NCBI GenBank assembly: GCA_963627465.1
Contig: CAVGBO010000052.1
Location: forward strand, 19,102-83,101
Reading direction: 5' to 3'
Origin: CAKUFA01 sp963627465
GTDB taxonomy: Bacteria; Bacillota; Clostridia; Christensenellales; Aristaeellaceae
Length of the DNA: 64,000 bases
Positions 32,170 to 40,970 of the stretch are shown here, in pieces. Position numbers and translations under genes: made by a program. Under the pieces are notes generated by a model. That model did not search any database. It was given only the letters and a program-made list of their open reading frames with translations, and was not told the origin of the DNA. Numbering within the stretch: position 1 is the stretch's first letter; the number at the start of each line of letters is the position of its first letter.

Positions 32170-33903
32170 TCACAGCCTCCATCCCACGGCCTGGGTTCGT
32201 GCGTCCACGAACCGCTTGTAAATGCCCTCCTGCCGGAGCAGCTCCTCGTGGGTGCCCTGCTGGGCAATGCGCCCCTTGTCCACCACAAAGATTTGGTCGG
32301 CGTGGCGCACGGTCTTCAGCCGGTGGGCAATCATGATGATGGTCTTCTCCCGGGTCAGGGCGTCGATGGCGTCCACCAGATCCTTCTCGTTTTCCGGGTC
32401 CACGTTGGCGGTGGCTTCATCCAGGATGATGACGGGGGCATCCTTCATGATGGCACGGGCGATGGAGATCCGCTGCTTCTCGCCTCCGGACAGGCTGGCG
32501 CCTCCTTCCCCGATGACCGTGTTGTATCCATCCGGCAGCTTGCTGATGAAGTCGTGGCAGCAGGCTTTCTTGGCTGCCTCCACCACGTCCTCGTGGGTTG
32601 CATCCTGCCGGCCGAACTTGATGTTGTTCTCAATGGTATCCGCAAACAGGTACACGGACTGGAACACAAAGGCGAAGTTCGCCATCAGGCTGTTCATGCT
32701 GTAGTCCTTCACGTTGATGCCGCCCAGGGTGATGTTCCCTGCATCCACATCCCAGAACCGGGCAATCAGGCGGCACAGGGTGGATTTGCCCCCGCCGGAA
32801 GGTCCCACAAAGGCAGTGGTGGTTCCTTGGGGAATGGATAGGGACACGTCGTCGATGATCTTCCGGCTGCCGTAGGAGAAGGAAACGTGATTCAGCTGGA
32901 TGTCCTCGTTCTTGGGCTGAATCTCCCTGCCGCCGATGTCCATGGTGTCCAGGTTCAGGATGGCATTGGCCTTGTCCACACATACGCTGACCGTGTGCAG
33001 CAGGGAGGAGTAGCTGCCGGCGGTTTCAAGGCTTGCAAAGAGCAGAAAGGCCGCAATGGTCATGCCGATGGCGGTGACCACAGGCATATTGCCGGTGGTG
33101 AACAGATAGGCACTGCCCACCACCATCAGTGCGCCGGTGATCTTCGTGACCGCCGTTTGCAGGAAGTGATAAGGGATGAAGGTCATTTCCATTCGGGTGT
33201 TGATGTTGGCGCAGGCTTCGTTGGCCTCATTGAGCCGTTTCGCCTTGTCCCCCAGCAGCCGGAAGGACTTGACCTCCGCAATGCCCTGAATGTACTCCAT
33301 CACCTGATTGACCAGCTCCGTGTCGCAGGCCACCTTGCTTTCCGAAAGCCCCTTGCCTGCTTTCTGCATCCGGCTGTTGATGAGGAAGAAGACCCCCACC
33401 CCCAGGGCGGCAAGGAGGCCGATGCGCCAGTCCGCCAGCAGGATCATCACCACAATCATGGAGGTTTCCAGAATGCCCTGCAGGGTCAGCATGACCACCC
33501 GGGTGGCCACGTCCCCCAGGGCTTCCATGGTGTTGGTGGTTACGGAGGAAATCTCCCCGATGCTGTTGGCGTTAAAGTATCCCATGGGCAGATACCGCAG
33601 GTGCTCCGCAATCCTGATGCGGGCAGAGGCGGCGGCGTTGTAGCCTGCCTCGGTCTGCAGCACGGTGGAATACCGCTTGCACACGATGCCGACGATGATC
33701 GCCCCGCCCATCATCAGCAGGGAGCCGGTGATATACTTGCCCATGGCTTCCCCGCTCATCAGCCCCATGAGGATGTACATCATGGCCGGCACCTTCATGG
33801 CGGAGGCCAGGGCTTCCGCCAGCCCGATGACCACGGACAGGCGGAACTTCCGGCTGTTTTCCTTGCCGGAGAAGCGGAAGAACTTGGCCAGAATCTCAAA
33901 CAT
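32170..33903 (-). CDS. ABC exporter half-transporter, TetR-controlled pair, second gene
   Basis: This 577-residue protein has a six-helix membrane domain (about residues 20-300) and a nucleotide-binding domain with Walker A GPSGGGKST, Q-loop VFQSVYLF, signature LSGGEKQR, Walker B ILDEATANVD and switch His in IAHRLKT. The longer frame lacks a ribosome site. I chose the ATG at 33903, which follows an AAAGGAGGAG site and overlaps the end of its partner by 8 nt. With the 592-residue partner it forms a heterodimeric exporter. The pair with a TetR regulator resembles multidrug or YbtPQ/IrtAB-like systems; substrate unknown. Confidence 0.9.
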   Translation of the reverse strand: MFEILAKFFRFSGKENSRKFRLSVVIGLAEALASAMKVPAMMYILMGLMSGEAMGKYITGSLLMMGGAIIVGIVCKRYSTVLQTEAGYNAAASARIRIAEHLRYLPMGYFNANSIGEISSVTTNTMEALGDVATRVVMLTLQGILETSMIVVMILLADWRIGLLAALGVGVFFLINSRMQKAGKGLSESKVACDTELVNQVMEYIQGIAEVKSFRLLGDKAKRLNEANEACANINTRMEMTFIPYHFLQTAVTKITGALMVVGSAYLFTTGNMPVVTAIGMTIAAFLLFASLETAGSYSSLLHTVSVCVDKANAILNLDTMDIGGREIQPKNEDIQLNHVSFSYGSRKIIDDVSLSIPQGTTTAFVGPSGGGKSTLCRLIARFWDVDAGNITLGGINVKDYSMNSLMANFAFVFQSVYLFADTIENNIKFGRQDATHEDVVEAAKKACCHDFISKLPDGYNTVIGEGGASLSGGEKQRISIARAIMKDAPVIILDEATANVDPENEKDLVDAIDALTREKTIIMIAHRLKTVRHADQIFVVDKGRIAQQGTHEELLRQEGIYKRFVDARTQAVGWRL

Positions 33904-35674
33904 GGGCGTTCTCCTCCTTTGCGGTGTCACGGGCGGATACGTGGGCTTCCCACATATGCCGGTACAGGGGGCAGGTTTGCAGCAGCTCCTCATGGGTGCC
34001 TTCGCCCCGGATGCGCCCCTCCTCCACCACGAAGATTCGGTCGCTGTCCTTCACGGTGGATAGCCGGTGGGCGATGACGATCAGCGTCTTCCCGGCCACC
34101 AGCTTGGCAATGGAGGCTTGCAGGATGGCTTCATTCTCCGGGTCAGTGTAGGCAGTGGCCTCATCCAGGATGACGATGGGCGCATCCTTCAGCATGGCGC
34201 GGGCAATGGCGATGCGCTGCCGCTCGCCTCCGGATAGGTGACTGCCTGCGCCCCCTGCCAGGGTATCAAAGCCCTTGTCCAGCTGCATGATAAAGTCGTA
34301 GCAGCCGCTTTCCTTCGTCACGGCTATGACCTGCTCGTCCGTGGCGGCAGGGTTGCCGTGGCGGATGTTCTCCATTACGGTTTCGTTAAACAGGTAGTTG
34401 TCCTGGGACACATAAGCCACTTCCCGGTTGAAATCCTCCGGGGAAAGATGGCGAATGTCCGCACCCCCGATCTTGATGCTGCCGCTGCCCGCATCCCAGA
34501 AGGAGGCAATCAGCTTGGCGATGGTGGACTTGCCGCTGCCGGAAGGCCCTACCATGGCGTTGACTGTGCCGTCCTTCATGGTCATGGTAATGCCGTGGAG
34601 CACCTCCTGCTCATGATAGGCAAAGTGCACATCCTCCAGGGTGACGCTGTGATCCTTGGGGGATTCGGTGCTCCTTTCCGGCCGCTGCAATTCCGGCTGC
34701 CGGAGCAGATCTGCCGCCTCCCCTACGATCACGTCAATCTTCCCCAGGTCGTCCGTGTAGGAACCCAGGGTGATCAGGGGTCCCACAATGCCCAGGGAAA
34801 GGATGATGCACAGCACGAACCCGGACAGGGACAACGTGCCCCCTGCCACGTAGGCTGCCCCCAGGGGCAGCACCGTCAGCAGGGTGTAGGGGGTCAGGGT
34901 CATCATAACGCCGTGGAAGATGGCGCACCGGCGCATCCAGCTGATGAAGGAATCGGCATACGCCTTGGCCGCCTTGGCGAACTTGGCATAGGAGCTTTCC
35001 GTTTTGCCGAAGGCTTTGATGACCTCAATGCCGTCAATGTACTCCACCGCCGCATCGTTCAGCTCCTTGGTGGCCTTCACGGTTTTCTCAAAGCTGGGTT
35101 TGAAGTCGATCATCATGCCCCCGTAGGACAGGAGGCCTGCAATCACCGGCAGCAGGGACCAGAGTGCCAGCCGCCAGTCGGTGGCGAAGAAGTAGATCAG
35201 GATCAGCACCGGTGCCAGCAGGTTGGCGGTAAACTCCGGCACAATGTGGGCCAGGGTGGTCTCCATGCTGTCGATCCGCTCCACGATGATGTTCTTGAAG
35301 GTGCCGGAGGAGGTGTCCTTCACATAGCCCAGGGGCACCCGTGCCAGCTTGTCGCAGCAGGCTTTGCGGACAGCGGCCAGCACCGAAAAGGTAGCCTTGT
35401 GGGACAGGGAGGTGGAAAAGGAATGGCAGGCCTCCGCCCCCAGAAAGGACAGGGCAATGAGCACTGCCTTGACCCCATAGGCGGCAAAGTCTTTCTCCTC
35501 GTTTAGGAACATGCCGACCACATCCGCAATGAGGAAATAGGGCAACAGCTTCAGCAGCACATTGCCCACTGCCAGCAGAATGCTCTGCAGGTACAGACCT
35601 TTCTGGGGCTGTGCCCATGCCAGCAGCCACTGGGCGGCGGATTGCTTCTTGACGTCCACGCTTGTTGCTTCCAT
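33896..35674 (-). CDS. ABC exporter half-transporter, TetR-controlled pair, first gene
   Basis: This 592-residue protein has a membrane domain over about residues 20-320 and a nucleotide-binding domain with Walker A GPSGSGKST, Q-loop VSQDNYLF, signature LSGGERQR, Walker B ILDEATAYTD and switch His in IAHRLST. An AAAGGAG site 9 nt upstream favours the ATG at 35674 over one 18 nt earlier. It is 69 nt downstream of the TetR-family gene on the same strand, with a palindrome between them. Confidence 0.9.
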   Translation of the reverse strand: MEATSVDVKKQSAAQWLLAWAQPQKGLYLQSILLAVGNVLLKLLPYFLIADVVGMFLNEEKDFAAYGVKAVLIALSFLGAEACHSFSTSLSHKATFSVLAAVRKACCDKLARVPLGYVKDTSSGTFKNIIVERIDSMETTLAHIVPEFTANLLAPVLILIYFFATDWRLALWSLLPVIAGLLSYGGMMIDFKPSFEKTVKATKELNDAAVEYIDGIEVIKAFGKTESSYAKFAKAAKAYADSFISWMRRCAIFHGVMMTLTPYTLLTVLPLGAAYVAGGTLSLSGFVLCIILSLGIVGPLITLGSYTDDLGKIDVIVGEAADLLRQPELQRPERSTESPKDHSVTLEDVHFAYHEQEVLHGITMTMKDGTVNAMVGPSGSGKSTIAKLIASFWDAGSGSIKIGGADIRHLSPEDFNREVAYVSQDNYLFNETVMENIRHGNPAATDEQVIAVTKESGCYDFIMQLDKGFDTLAGGAGSHLSGGERQRIAIARAMLKDAPIVILDEATAYTDPENEAILQASIAKLVAGKTLIVIAHRLSTVKDSDRIFVVEEGRIRGEGTHEELLQTCPLYRHMWEAHVSARDTAKEENAHV

Positions 35675-35705
35675 GCAATTGACTCCTTTCATCCCTTGAA
35701 GATGA

Positions 35706-35719
35706 TTAGTTAATACTAA
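35706..35719. promoter_or_regulatory. Palindrome in front of the ABC exporter pair
   Basis: TTAGT-N4-ACTAA lies in the 69-nt gap between the TetR gene and the ABC genes. A weak minus-strand -35-like box (TTGACG, 35725-35730) lies just upstream of it, so the palindrome would overlap the spacer/-10 of a promoter there. It differs from the tandem sites before the TetR gene. Confidence 0.5.
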
Positions 35720-35743
35720 CTCTCCGTCAAAAACAAAGGGGAT

Positions 35744-36397
35744 TTACTTCCCCTCGTCTTTGCTCCCGCCATCCGGGAACTTGATGTTCATCAGCCGCTC
35801 CCAGCCCCCGGTTTGAAATTCCTTCAGCTGGGCAATGTTCTTCTTGGCGGTTTCCTTGTCCATGTCGTGCTCAATGATTTGGAACACGGAGGAGAAGAAG
35901 CCGGTGTTGATCATGTGCAGCAGGCTTTCCTCCACCTGCGGCACGGGAATGCCGGACTGCCGCAGGGTGTCCATGTACGTCTGGGTGGAGGCGATTTCCC
36001 GCGCCACCATGCCGTGGATGAACCCGGCGTACTTGCCGCTGTCCCCGCACTTCAGCAGCAGGCGGAAGTGATCGTAATGCTCGTACACGTAGTCGATGAT
36101 TTGGTTGATGCCGTCCCCGGAGGCTTCCGTCATGTGGTCGGTCTGTGCCTGAGCAGGCAGGGTTTCGAAATCCGCTAAAATCCCGTCATAGATTTGGTAG
36201 ATGTGTGCCAGATAGGGATCCACAAGAGCGTCGTACAGGCTTTCCTTGGTGGGATAGTACTTGTAGAATGCCCCGGTGGTCAGCCCGGCATCCTTCACAA
36301 TGTTCCGCAGGGAAGCCCCGTCCAGCCCGTCCTGCAAAAAGTGCTTCTTGGCTGTGCTCAGGATCTTCTCCCGGGTGGCATCCGCTTTCACGGACAT
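35744..36397 (-). CDS. TetR-family transcriptional regulator
   Basis: This 217-residue regulator has an N-terminal helix-turn-helix (residues 8-55: REKILSTAKKHFLQDGLDGASLRNIVKDAGLTTGAFYKYYPTKE, with the TTGAFYKYYPTKESLYDAL recognition helix) and a helical ligand domain. It is immediately upstream of and on the same strand as the ABC exporter pair, and two adjacent palindromes sit on its own promoter. This is the typical arrangement for a substrate-induced, self-repressing exporter regulator. An AAAGGAGGAG site precedes the ATG. Confidence 0.92.
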   Translation of the reverse strand: MSVKADATREKILSTAKKHFLQDGLDGASLRNIVKDAGLTTGAFYKYYPTKESLYDALVDPYLAHIYQIYDGILADFETLPAQAQTDHMTEASGDGINQIIDYVYEHYDHFRLLLKCGDSGKYAGFIHGMVAREIASTQTYMDTLRQSGIPVPQVEESLLHMINTGFFSSVFQIIEHDMDKETAKKNIAQLKEFQTGGWERLMNIKFPDGGSKDEGK

Positions 36398-36418
36398 GGT
36401 GCTCCTCCTTTCAAAAAG

Positions 36419-36444
36419 ATAACGCTGTTATATAACACTGTTAT
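36419..36444. promoter_or_regulatory. Tandem TetR-type operators
   Basis: Two abutting 13-bp palindromes ATAACGCTGTTAT and ATAACACTGTTAT differ at a single base. They begin directly after the -10 box of the TetR gene promoter, so occupancy would block transcription. Confidence 0.75.
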
Positions 36445-36473
36445 ATTTTATGCAGGCACAGGGAGATTGTCAA
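36445..36473 (-). promoter_or_regulatory. Promoter of the TetR-ABC operon
   Basis: TTGACA, a 17-nt spacer and TAAAAT on the minus strand, adjoining the tandem operators. Confidence 0.8.
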
Positions 36474-36511
36474 GGGGAAAATGATGGTTTTCTCACGCCG
36501 TGCTGCCCAAA

Positions 36512-36540
36512 TTGACAAACCACCGACCGCCGGCTATAAT
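36512..36540 (+). promoter_or_regulatory. Promoter of the CsoR-family gene
   Basis: TTGACA, a 17-nt spacer and TATAAT. Just downstream (about 36546-36562) is a half-conserved copy of the ATACCC-type operator seen before the ATPase gene. Confidence 0.85.
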
Positions 36541-36575
36541 CAACATATACCCCTTACCCTATGGAGGCTATGACG

Positions 36576-36851
36576 ATGAAGCAATGTATGGATGCGGAAA
36601 ATCTGCACCGCCGCCTGCGGAAGATTATCGGCCAGGTGCAGGCCATTGATCGAATGGTGGATGAGGACGTGCCCTGTGAAGACGTGCTGTCCCAGATTAA
36701 CGCTGCCAAGTCCGCCCTGAACGGCTGCGGCAAGGTGGTGCTGGAGGGGCACATTCAGCACTGTGTTCGGGATGGGATTCAGCACGGGGATGCGGACAAG
36801 ACCATCGAAAGCTTCACCAAGGCGGTGGAGCGGTTTGCCAATATGCAATGA
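36576..36851 (+). CDS. csoR: CsoR-family metal-sensing repressor
   Basis: This 91-residue all-helical repressor has the Cu(I)-type ligand set C34 (VPCEDVL), H59 and C63 (GHIQHC), the C-H-C arrangement of CsoR. The GGAGG at 36563-36567 fits the ATG at 36576 rather than the earlier ATG it overlaps. CsoR tetramers release DNA when they bind Cu(I). The palindromes ATACCC-N4-GGGTAT in the next promoter are the expected CsoR operators. The neighbouring P-type ATPase is its target. Confidence 0.9.
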   Translation: MKQCMDAENLHRRLRKIIGQVQAIDRMVDEDVPCEDVLSQINAAKSALNGCGKVVLEGHIQHCVRDGIQHGDADKTIESFTKAVERFANMQ

Positions 36852-36854
36852 CTT

Positions 36855-36879
36855 TCGCCCAATCATGGGCGATTTTTTT
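36855..36879 (+). terminator. Intrinsic terminator between csoR and the ATPase gene
   Basis: A 6-bp stem TCGCCC/GGGCGA with a 6-nt loop and seven T. It makes csoR a separate transcription unit from the ATPase. Confidence 0.85.
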
Positions 36880-36888
36880 CTGCCCGTG

Positions 36889-36917
36889 TTGACAACACAT
36901 ACCCCTATGGGTATAAT
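36889..36917 (+). promoter_or_regulatory. Promoter of the metal-exporting ATPase
   Basis: TTGACA, a 17-nt spacer and TATAAT. The spacer is largely filled by the first operator palindrome. Confidence 0.88.
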
Positions 36918-36941
36918 GGCACCAGATACCCGGTGGGGTAT
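36899..36941. promoter_or_regulatory. Two CsoR-type operators
   Basis: ATACCC-CTAT-GGGTAT at 36899-36914 overlaps the -10 box, and ATACCC-GGTG-GGGTAT at 36926-36941 lies at the start of the transcript. Both have perfect 6-bp arms. Their centres are 27 nt apart. Confidence 0.82.
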
Positions 36942-36958
36942 AGAGAGGAGTGCCTTTC

Positions 36959-38827
36959 ATGAAGAAAGCCATGGAGCAGCTGCAGCACCTTCTGGAGCTG
37001 GGCGGCATCAAAAAGGACATGACGCTGCTGGTGATCTCCGGCATGGCGGTGCTGTGCAGCCTGCTGAAGTTTCAGCCCTTCCCCTTTGACATGGCCTGGT
37101 TCGCCATTGTGCTGTGCGGCCTGCCCATTATCCTGGAGGCGGTCATTGGCCTTGTCACCGCCTTTGACATCAAGGCGGACGTGCTGGTTTCCATGGCACT
37201 GATCGCCTCCCTGTGCATTGGGGAAACCTTTGCTGCCGGGGAGGTGGCCTTTATCATGCAGCTGGGGGCGCTGCTGGAGGAGCTGACCGTGGCCAAGGCT
37301 CGTGCCGGCATTGAAAAGCTGGTGCACCTAACGCCCCAAACCGCCCGGGTGATTCGGGACGGAAAGGAAGCGGTCATTCCGGCGGAGCAGGTGCAGGTTG
37401 GGGATCGGCTTCGGGTGCTGCCCGGGGAAAGCATTCCTGTGGACGGTGTGATCCTTGCAGGGCAGACCTCCATCAATCAGGCGGTGATGACCGGTGAATC
37501 CCTGCCGGTGGACAAAACCGTGGGAGATACGGTATCCAGCGGTACGGTGAACCAGTTCGGCGCATTTGAAATGGAAGCCGCCAAAGTGGGGGAAGACAGC
37601 TCCATTCAGCGGATGATTCGCCTGGTACAGTCGGCAGACGCAGGCAAGGCGAAGATTGTGGGCATTGCGGATCGCTGGGCTACATGGATTGTGGTCATTG
37701 CCCTGACGGCGGCGGCACTGACCTGGCTCATGACCGGGCAGATCATCCGCGCGGTGACCATTCTGGTAGTGTTCTGCCCCTGCGCCCTGGTGCTGGCCAC
37801 CCCCACCGCCATTATGGCGGCCATCGGCAACGCTACGAAGCACGGCTTTCTTGTCCGTGAAGGGGATGCGCTGGAGCGGCTGGCCAAGACCAAGGTCATC
37901 GCCTTTGACAAAACCGGCACCCTGACCTATGGCAACCCGGAAGTGGTGGCCGTGCATAGCGTATCTGCCTTGAAGGATGAGGATCTTTACCGGCTGGCAG
38001 CCTGTGGAGAACAGTTTTCCGAGCATCCCCTGGGTAAGGCCATTGTGCGCTGCTACCGGAAAACCGGGGCAAAGCTTTTACCGGCAGAGGATTTCGAAAT
38101 GATGCCCGGCCGGGGAGTGTGTGCCAAGGTGGAAGGCAAGACGGTGCTGGCAGGCAACCCGGAAATGATGCAGGAGCATCACATTCCGCTGAAGGACACA
38201 GCCGATGCCCAAGAATACCTTGCCCAGGGCTGCACGGTGATCGATGTGGCGGTGGACGGGGCTTTTGCCGGCTTCATTGCCCTGTCGGACACGGTGCGGC
38301 AGGAGAGTGCAGCGACCATTGCTGCCCTGTCCTCTTTGGGGGTGAAGCCTGTGCTCCTGACCGGCGACCATGAAAATGCCGCCAAGGCCATTGGGGACAA
38401 GCTGCACATCAGCGAAGTCCGTGCCCGTTGCCTGCCGGAGGACAAGCTGAAGGCCATCGGTGATTATCAGACCCAGAGCCTGCCCGTGTGCATGATCGGA
38501 GACGGGGTGAACGACGCCCCTGCCCTGAAGAAGGCGGATGTGGGCATTGCCATGGGGGGTGTAGGCAGCGACATTGCGGTGGATGCGGCGGACATTGCCC
38601 TGGTAGATGACGAGGTGAAGGAGCTTCCCCACCTGATTGCCCTGTCCAAGCGAATGATGACCACCATCAAGGTCAACATGACCTTCTCCATGACGCTGAA
38701 TTTCGTCGCCATTGTGCTGGCCATGGTGGGCACCCTGAACCCGGTGGTAGGAGCCCTTGTCCACAATGCAGGGTCTGTATTGGTCATTGCCAATTCCGCC
38801 CTGCTGCTGAAGTGGAGAAAGAAATAA
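36959..38827 (+). CDS. P1B-type heavy-metal efflux ATPase
   Basis: This 622-residue P-type ATPase has the transmembrane metal site CPC (273-275), actuator TGES (178-181), phosphorylated D317 in DKTGT, the HP dipeptide in SEHPLG (about 356) and GDGVNDAP. There is no N-terminal CxxC metal-binding domain. The last helix reads LVHNAGSVLVIANSALLL, with HNAGS where Cu(I) pumps usually carry MxxSS, so metal specificity is not simply copper by motif even though the upstream operators and regulator are CsoR-like. A GAGGAG site supports the ATG at 36959; a GTG nine nt earlier overlaps it. Confidence 0.9.
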   Translation: MKKAMEQLQHLLELGGIKKDMTLLVISGMAVLCSLLKFQPFPFDMAWFAIVLCGLPIILEAVIGLVTAFDIKADVLVSMALIASLCIGETFAAGEVAFIMQLGALLEELTVAKARAGIEKLVHLTPQTARVIRDGKEAVIPAEQVQVGDRLRVLPGESIPVDGVILAGQTSINQAVMTGESLPVDKTVGDTVSSGTVNQFGAFEMEAAKVGEDSSIQRMIRLVQSADAGKAKIVGIADRWATWIVVIALTAAALTWLMTGQIIRAVTILVVFCPCALVLATPTAIMAAIGNATKHGFLVREGDALERLAKTKVIAFDKTGTLTYGNPEVVAVHSVSALKDEDLYRLAACGEQFSEHPLGKAIVRCYRKTGAKLLPAEDFEMMPGRGVCAKVEGKTVLAGNPEMMQEHHIPLKDTADAQEYLAQGCTVIDVAVDGAFAGFIALSDTVRQESAATIAALSSLGVKPVLLTGDHENAAKAIGDKLHISEVRARCLPEDKLKAIGDYQTQSLPVCMIGDGVNDAPALKKADVGIAMGGVGSDIAVDAADIALVDDEVKELPHLIALSKRMMTTIKVNMTFSMTLNFVAIVLAMVGTLNPVVGALVHNAGSVLVIANSALLLKWRKK

Positions 38828-38847
38828 ATCCGCCTTACCCTACACAA

Positions 38848-38885
38848 AATCCCCGAAGAGCGCCTTTGTCAACGCTCTTCGGGGA
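38848..38885. terminator. Bidirectional terminator between convergent genes
   Basis: A perfect 14-bp stem ATCCCCGAAGAGCG/CGCTCTTCGGGGAT with a 10-nt loop, T-rich on the plus side and preceded by AAAA (T-tract on the minus strand). It ends both the ATPase and the hemZ operons. Confidence 0.88.
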
Positions 38886-38892
38886 TTTGCTT

Positions 38893-40356
38893 TTATGCTT
38901 GATGAGCTGCTTCCTCGCCCAGGAACAGATCCCGCTTCCGCTGGATCATTTCCTCCACCCGGGTGATGTACTGCTCAATGTTGTACACATTAGGGGCGCG
39001 GCCGATGCGGCCTTCCTCCGGGTACACCCGCTTGGAAATTCCTCCTGCCCCCAGGGCAAGGATGTGGGTGGTCTCCTCCATGATGTCCACATTGTACAGG
39101 CAGGCGTGACCGGGCAGGGCGTAGCCCACGTTTTCCTGATTGCCGGCCATGTACTTCTGCCGGTACAGGTAGTAGGGGGTCATGCCCATGGCCTTGGCGG
39201 TTTCAAGCCCCATGTGCACCATGGCGGCGGCAGTGTCCCCGTCCGGCAGAGGGGCATGCTCCAGGTGCATTTTGCTGGATCGCTTAATGGCCAGGGTGTG
39301 GACGGTCAGGCTTTCCGGGTGCAGTGCCTTGGCCTTCTCCATGGTGTAGGCAAAGTCCTTCAGGTCCTCCCCCGGCAGGGCGGCAATCACGTCCATGTTG
39401 ATGTGGGAAATGCCCACCTCCCGTGCCAGGGCATAGGCTTCCTCAATCTGCCGGGCAGTGTGCCCCCGGCCGATGACTTCCAGGGTGCGATCCACCATGG
39501 TTTGGGGATTGATGCTGATGCGTCCCACCCCGTGGTCACGGATGCAGGCCAGCTTGCCCCGGGTTACCGTGTCCGGGCGGCCGGCTTCCACGGTGTACTC
39601 CTCCGCCCCGGGGAAGGCGGTCATCAGCTTGTCCATCAGCCGGGCAAATTGTTCCTCGTTCAGGGAAGTAGGAGTGCCGCCTCCCACATACACGGCACGG
39701 AGCCGCTTCCCGGCGTCCCGCATCAGGGCGGCGCAGGCGTCCATCTCCTGCCGCAGGGCGGCAAGGTAAGGCTCTACCAGCCGTCCGCTGCCGATTTCGC
39801 CCCCGGAGAAGGAGCAATAGGCACACCGGGTGGTGCAGAAGGGAATGCCCACATACACGTCCATGTCCCCGTCGCTGGGGGGCGTAAGGCGGCCTTGCAC
39901 GGTAACAATGTCCTGTAGGAGAGATGCCTTTTCCGGCAGAATGTCAAACGTCTGCTGAAGCTGCTGTGCGGCCTCTGCCGGAGTAAGCCCCTGATCCAGT
40001 GCCTCATACATCAGGTGGGTGGGACGTACCCCGGTCATGCTGCCCCAGGCCGGGTGGAGACCCGTCACCTTCCGGCACAGCTCGTAGGCAGTCTGCTTGC
40101 ACAGCCGCCGGGCGGCACGCTTCCGGTGCAGGTCGGTCAGCCGGGGATCCGCTTCCTCCCCCGGCACAGGCACGGACAGGGTCGCCGACTGCCCGGACAG
40201 GGTGCAGGTGCAGCGGTAGTATCCGCCCTCTTCCTTTTCCTCAAAGGCGAAGGGGGCAGGCTCCCCTTCCCACACGCTTTCCGGCAGTGAAAAAAGCCGG
40301 GAGACGTTCTTCATCTCCGGCAGAATTTCTTCCAAGTAGGTTGCAAGCTGGGTCAT
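38893..40356 (-). CDS. hemZ: Coproporphyrinogen dehydrogenase-like radical SAM protein HemZ
   Basis: This 487-residue radical SAM protein has the cluster motif C174-X3-C178-X2-C181 (CTTRCAYC) within VYVGIPFC, the GGGTPT motif and the HemN-like C-terminal region. A roughly 160-residue N-terminal extension (with WGSMTGVRPTHL) distinguishes HemZ from HemN. It is last in the recJ-relA-dtd-MBL-hemZ run, the usual Clostridial position. The GAGGTG ribosome site overlaps the MBL stop codon 8 nt upstream. HemZ is assigned to coproporphyrinogen III oxidation, but many such proteins in anaerobes have not been tested. Confidence 0.92.
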   Translation of the reverse strand: MTQLATYLEEILPEMKNVSRLFSLPESVWEGEPAPFAFEEKEEGGYYRCTCTLSGQSATLSVPVPGEEADPRLTDLHRKRAARRLCKQTAYELCRKVTGLHPAWGSMTGVRPTHLMYEALDQGLTPAEAAQQLQQTFDILPEKASLLQDIVTVQGRLTPPSDGDMDVYVGIPFCTTRCAYCSFSGGEIGSGRLVEPYLAALRQEMDACAALMRDAGKRLRAVYVGGGTPTSLNEEQFARLMDKLMTAFPGAEEYTVEAGRPDTVTRGKLACIRDHGVGRISINPQTMVDRTLEVIGRGHTARQIEEAYALAREVGISHINMDVIAALPGEDLKDFAYTMEKAKALHPESLTVHTLAIKRSSKMHLEHAPLPDGDTAAAMVHMGLETAKAMGMTPYYLYRQKYMAGNQENVGYALPGHACLYNVDIMEETTHILALGAGGISKRVYPEEGRIGRAPNVYNIEQYITRVEEMIQRKRDLFLGEEAAHQA

Positions 40357-40364
40357 GGTTCACC

Positions 40365-40928
40365 TCAATGTCCGGGATATAGGGTGCACGTGCCCGCAAG
40401 GGGAACAATTTTCTCCAAAGAGGCCGCCATGGCTTCCCCATCGCCCCCGGGGAGATCCGTGCGGCCGCAGCCCCCGTGGAACAGGGTGTCCCCGGTAAAC
40501 AGGCTGTTGCCGGTTTTGTAGCACACGCTGCCCGGGGTGTGGCCGGGGGTGTGAATGACATGGAAGGGAATCCCTGCCGCCTCAAAATCCTCCTCATCCC
40601 GGAGGAGCCGGGTGGCAGGCCGGGCGGTGATGCTTTGGCCGATCATCCAGCCGGCATTCAGGTCAGGGGATGCCAGCAAGGGAGCATCTGCCTCGTGAAT
40701 CATCACCGGGGTATCCGCTTCCCGCAGGGCGTCCACAGCACCAATGTGGTCGAAGTGACCGTGGGTCAGCAGGATGGCGGCAATCTTCTTGCCCCCGCAG
40801 GCCTGACGAATCTTCTCCGGCTCGCTGCCCGGGTCAATGACCGCACAAGTCTCCCGCCCCGGCAGGGACAGGATGTAGCACTGATTGCACAGCATACCTA
40901 CGGTAACGGTAACAATATCGATTTTCAT
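40365..40928 (-). CDS. MBL-fold hydrolase, glyoxalase II-like, short C-terminus
   Basis: This 187-residue metallo-beta-lactamase-fold protein keeps all metal ligands: THGHFDH (about 55-61), HTPGHTPG, FTGDTLF and the final PGH. The chain stops directly at that last His, whereas relatives usually continue some 20 residues (PGHGPxT...). The stop codon is immediately followed by the hemZ ribosome site and start. The conserved position between dtd and hemZ matches the Firmicute hydroxyacylglutathione hydrolase-like gene of this cluster. An AGAGAGG site precedes the ATG. Confidence 0.9.
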   Translation of the reverse strand: MKIDIVTVTVGMLCNQCYILSLPGRETCAVIDPGSEPEKIRQACGGKKIAAILLTHGHFDHIGAVDALREADTPVMIHEADAPLLASPDLNAGWMIGQSITARPATRLLRDEEDFEAAGIPFHVIHTPGHTPGSVCYKTGNSLFTGDTLFHGGCGRTDLPGGDGEAMAASLEKIVPLAGTCTLYPGH

Positions 40929-40970
40929 CTGTACCTCTCTTGATGAAAAGAATTTCGGAGGAACACCCTC

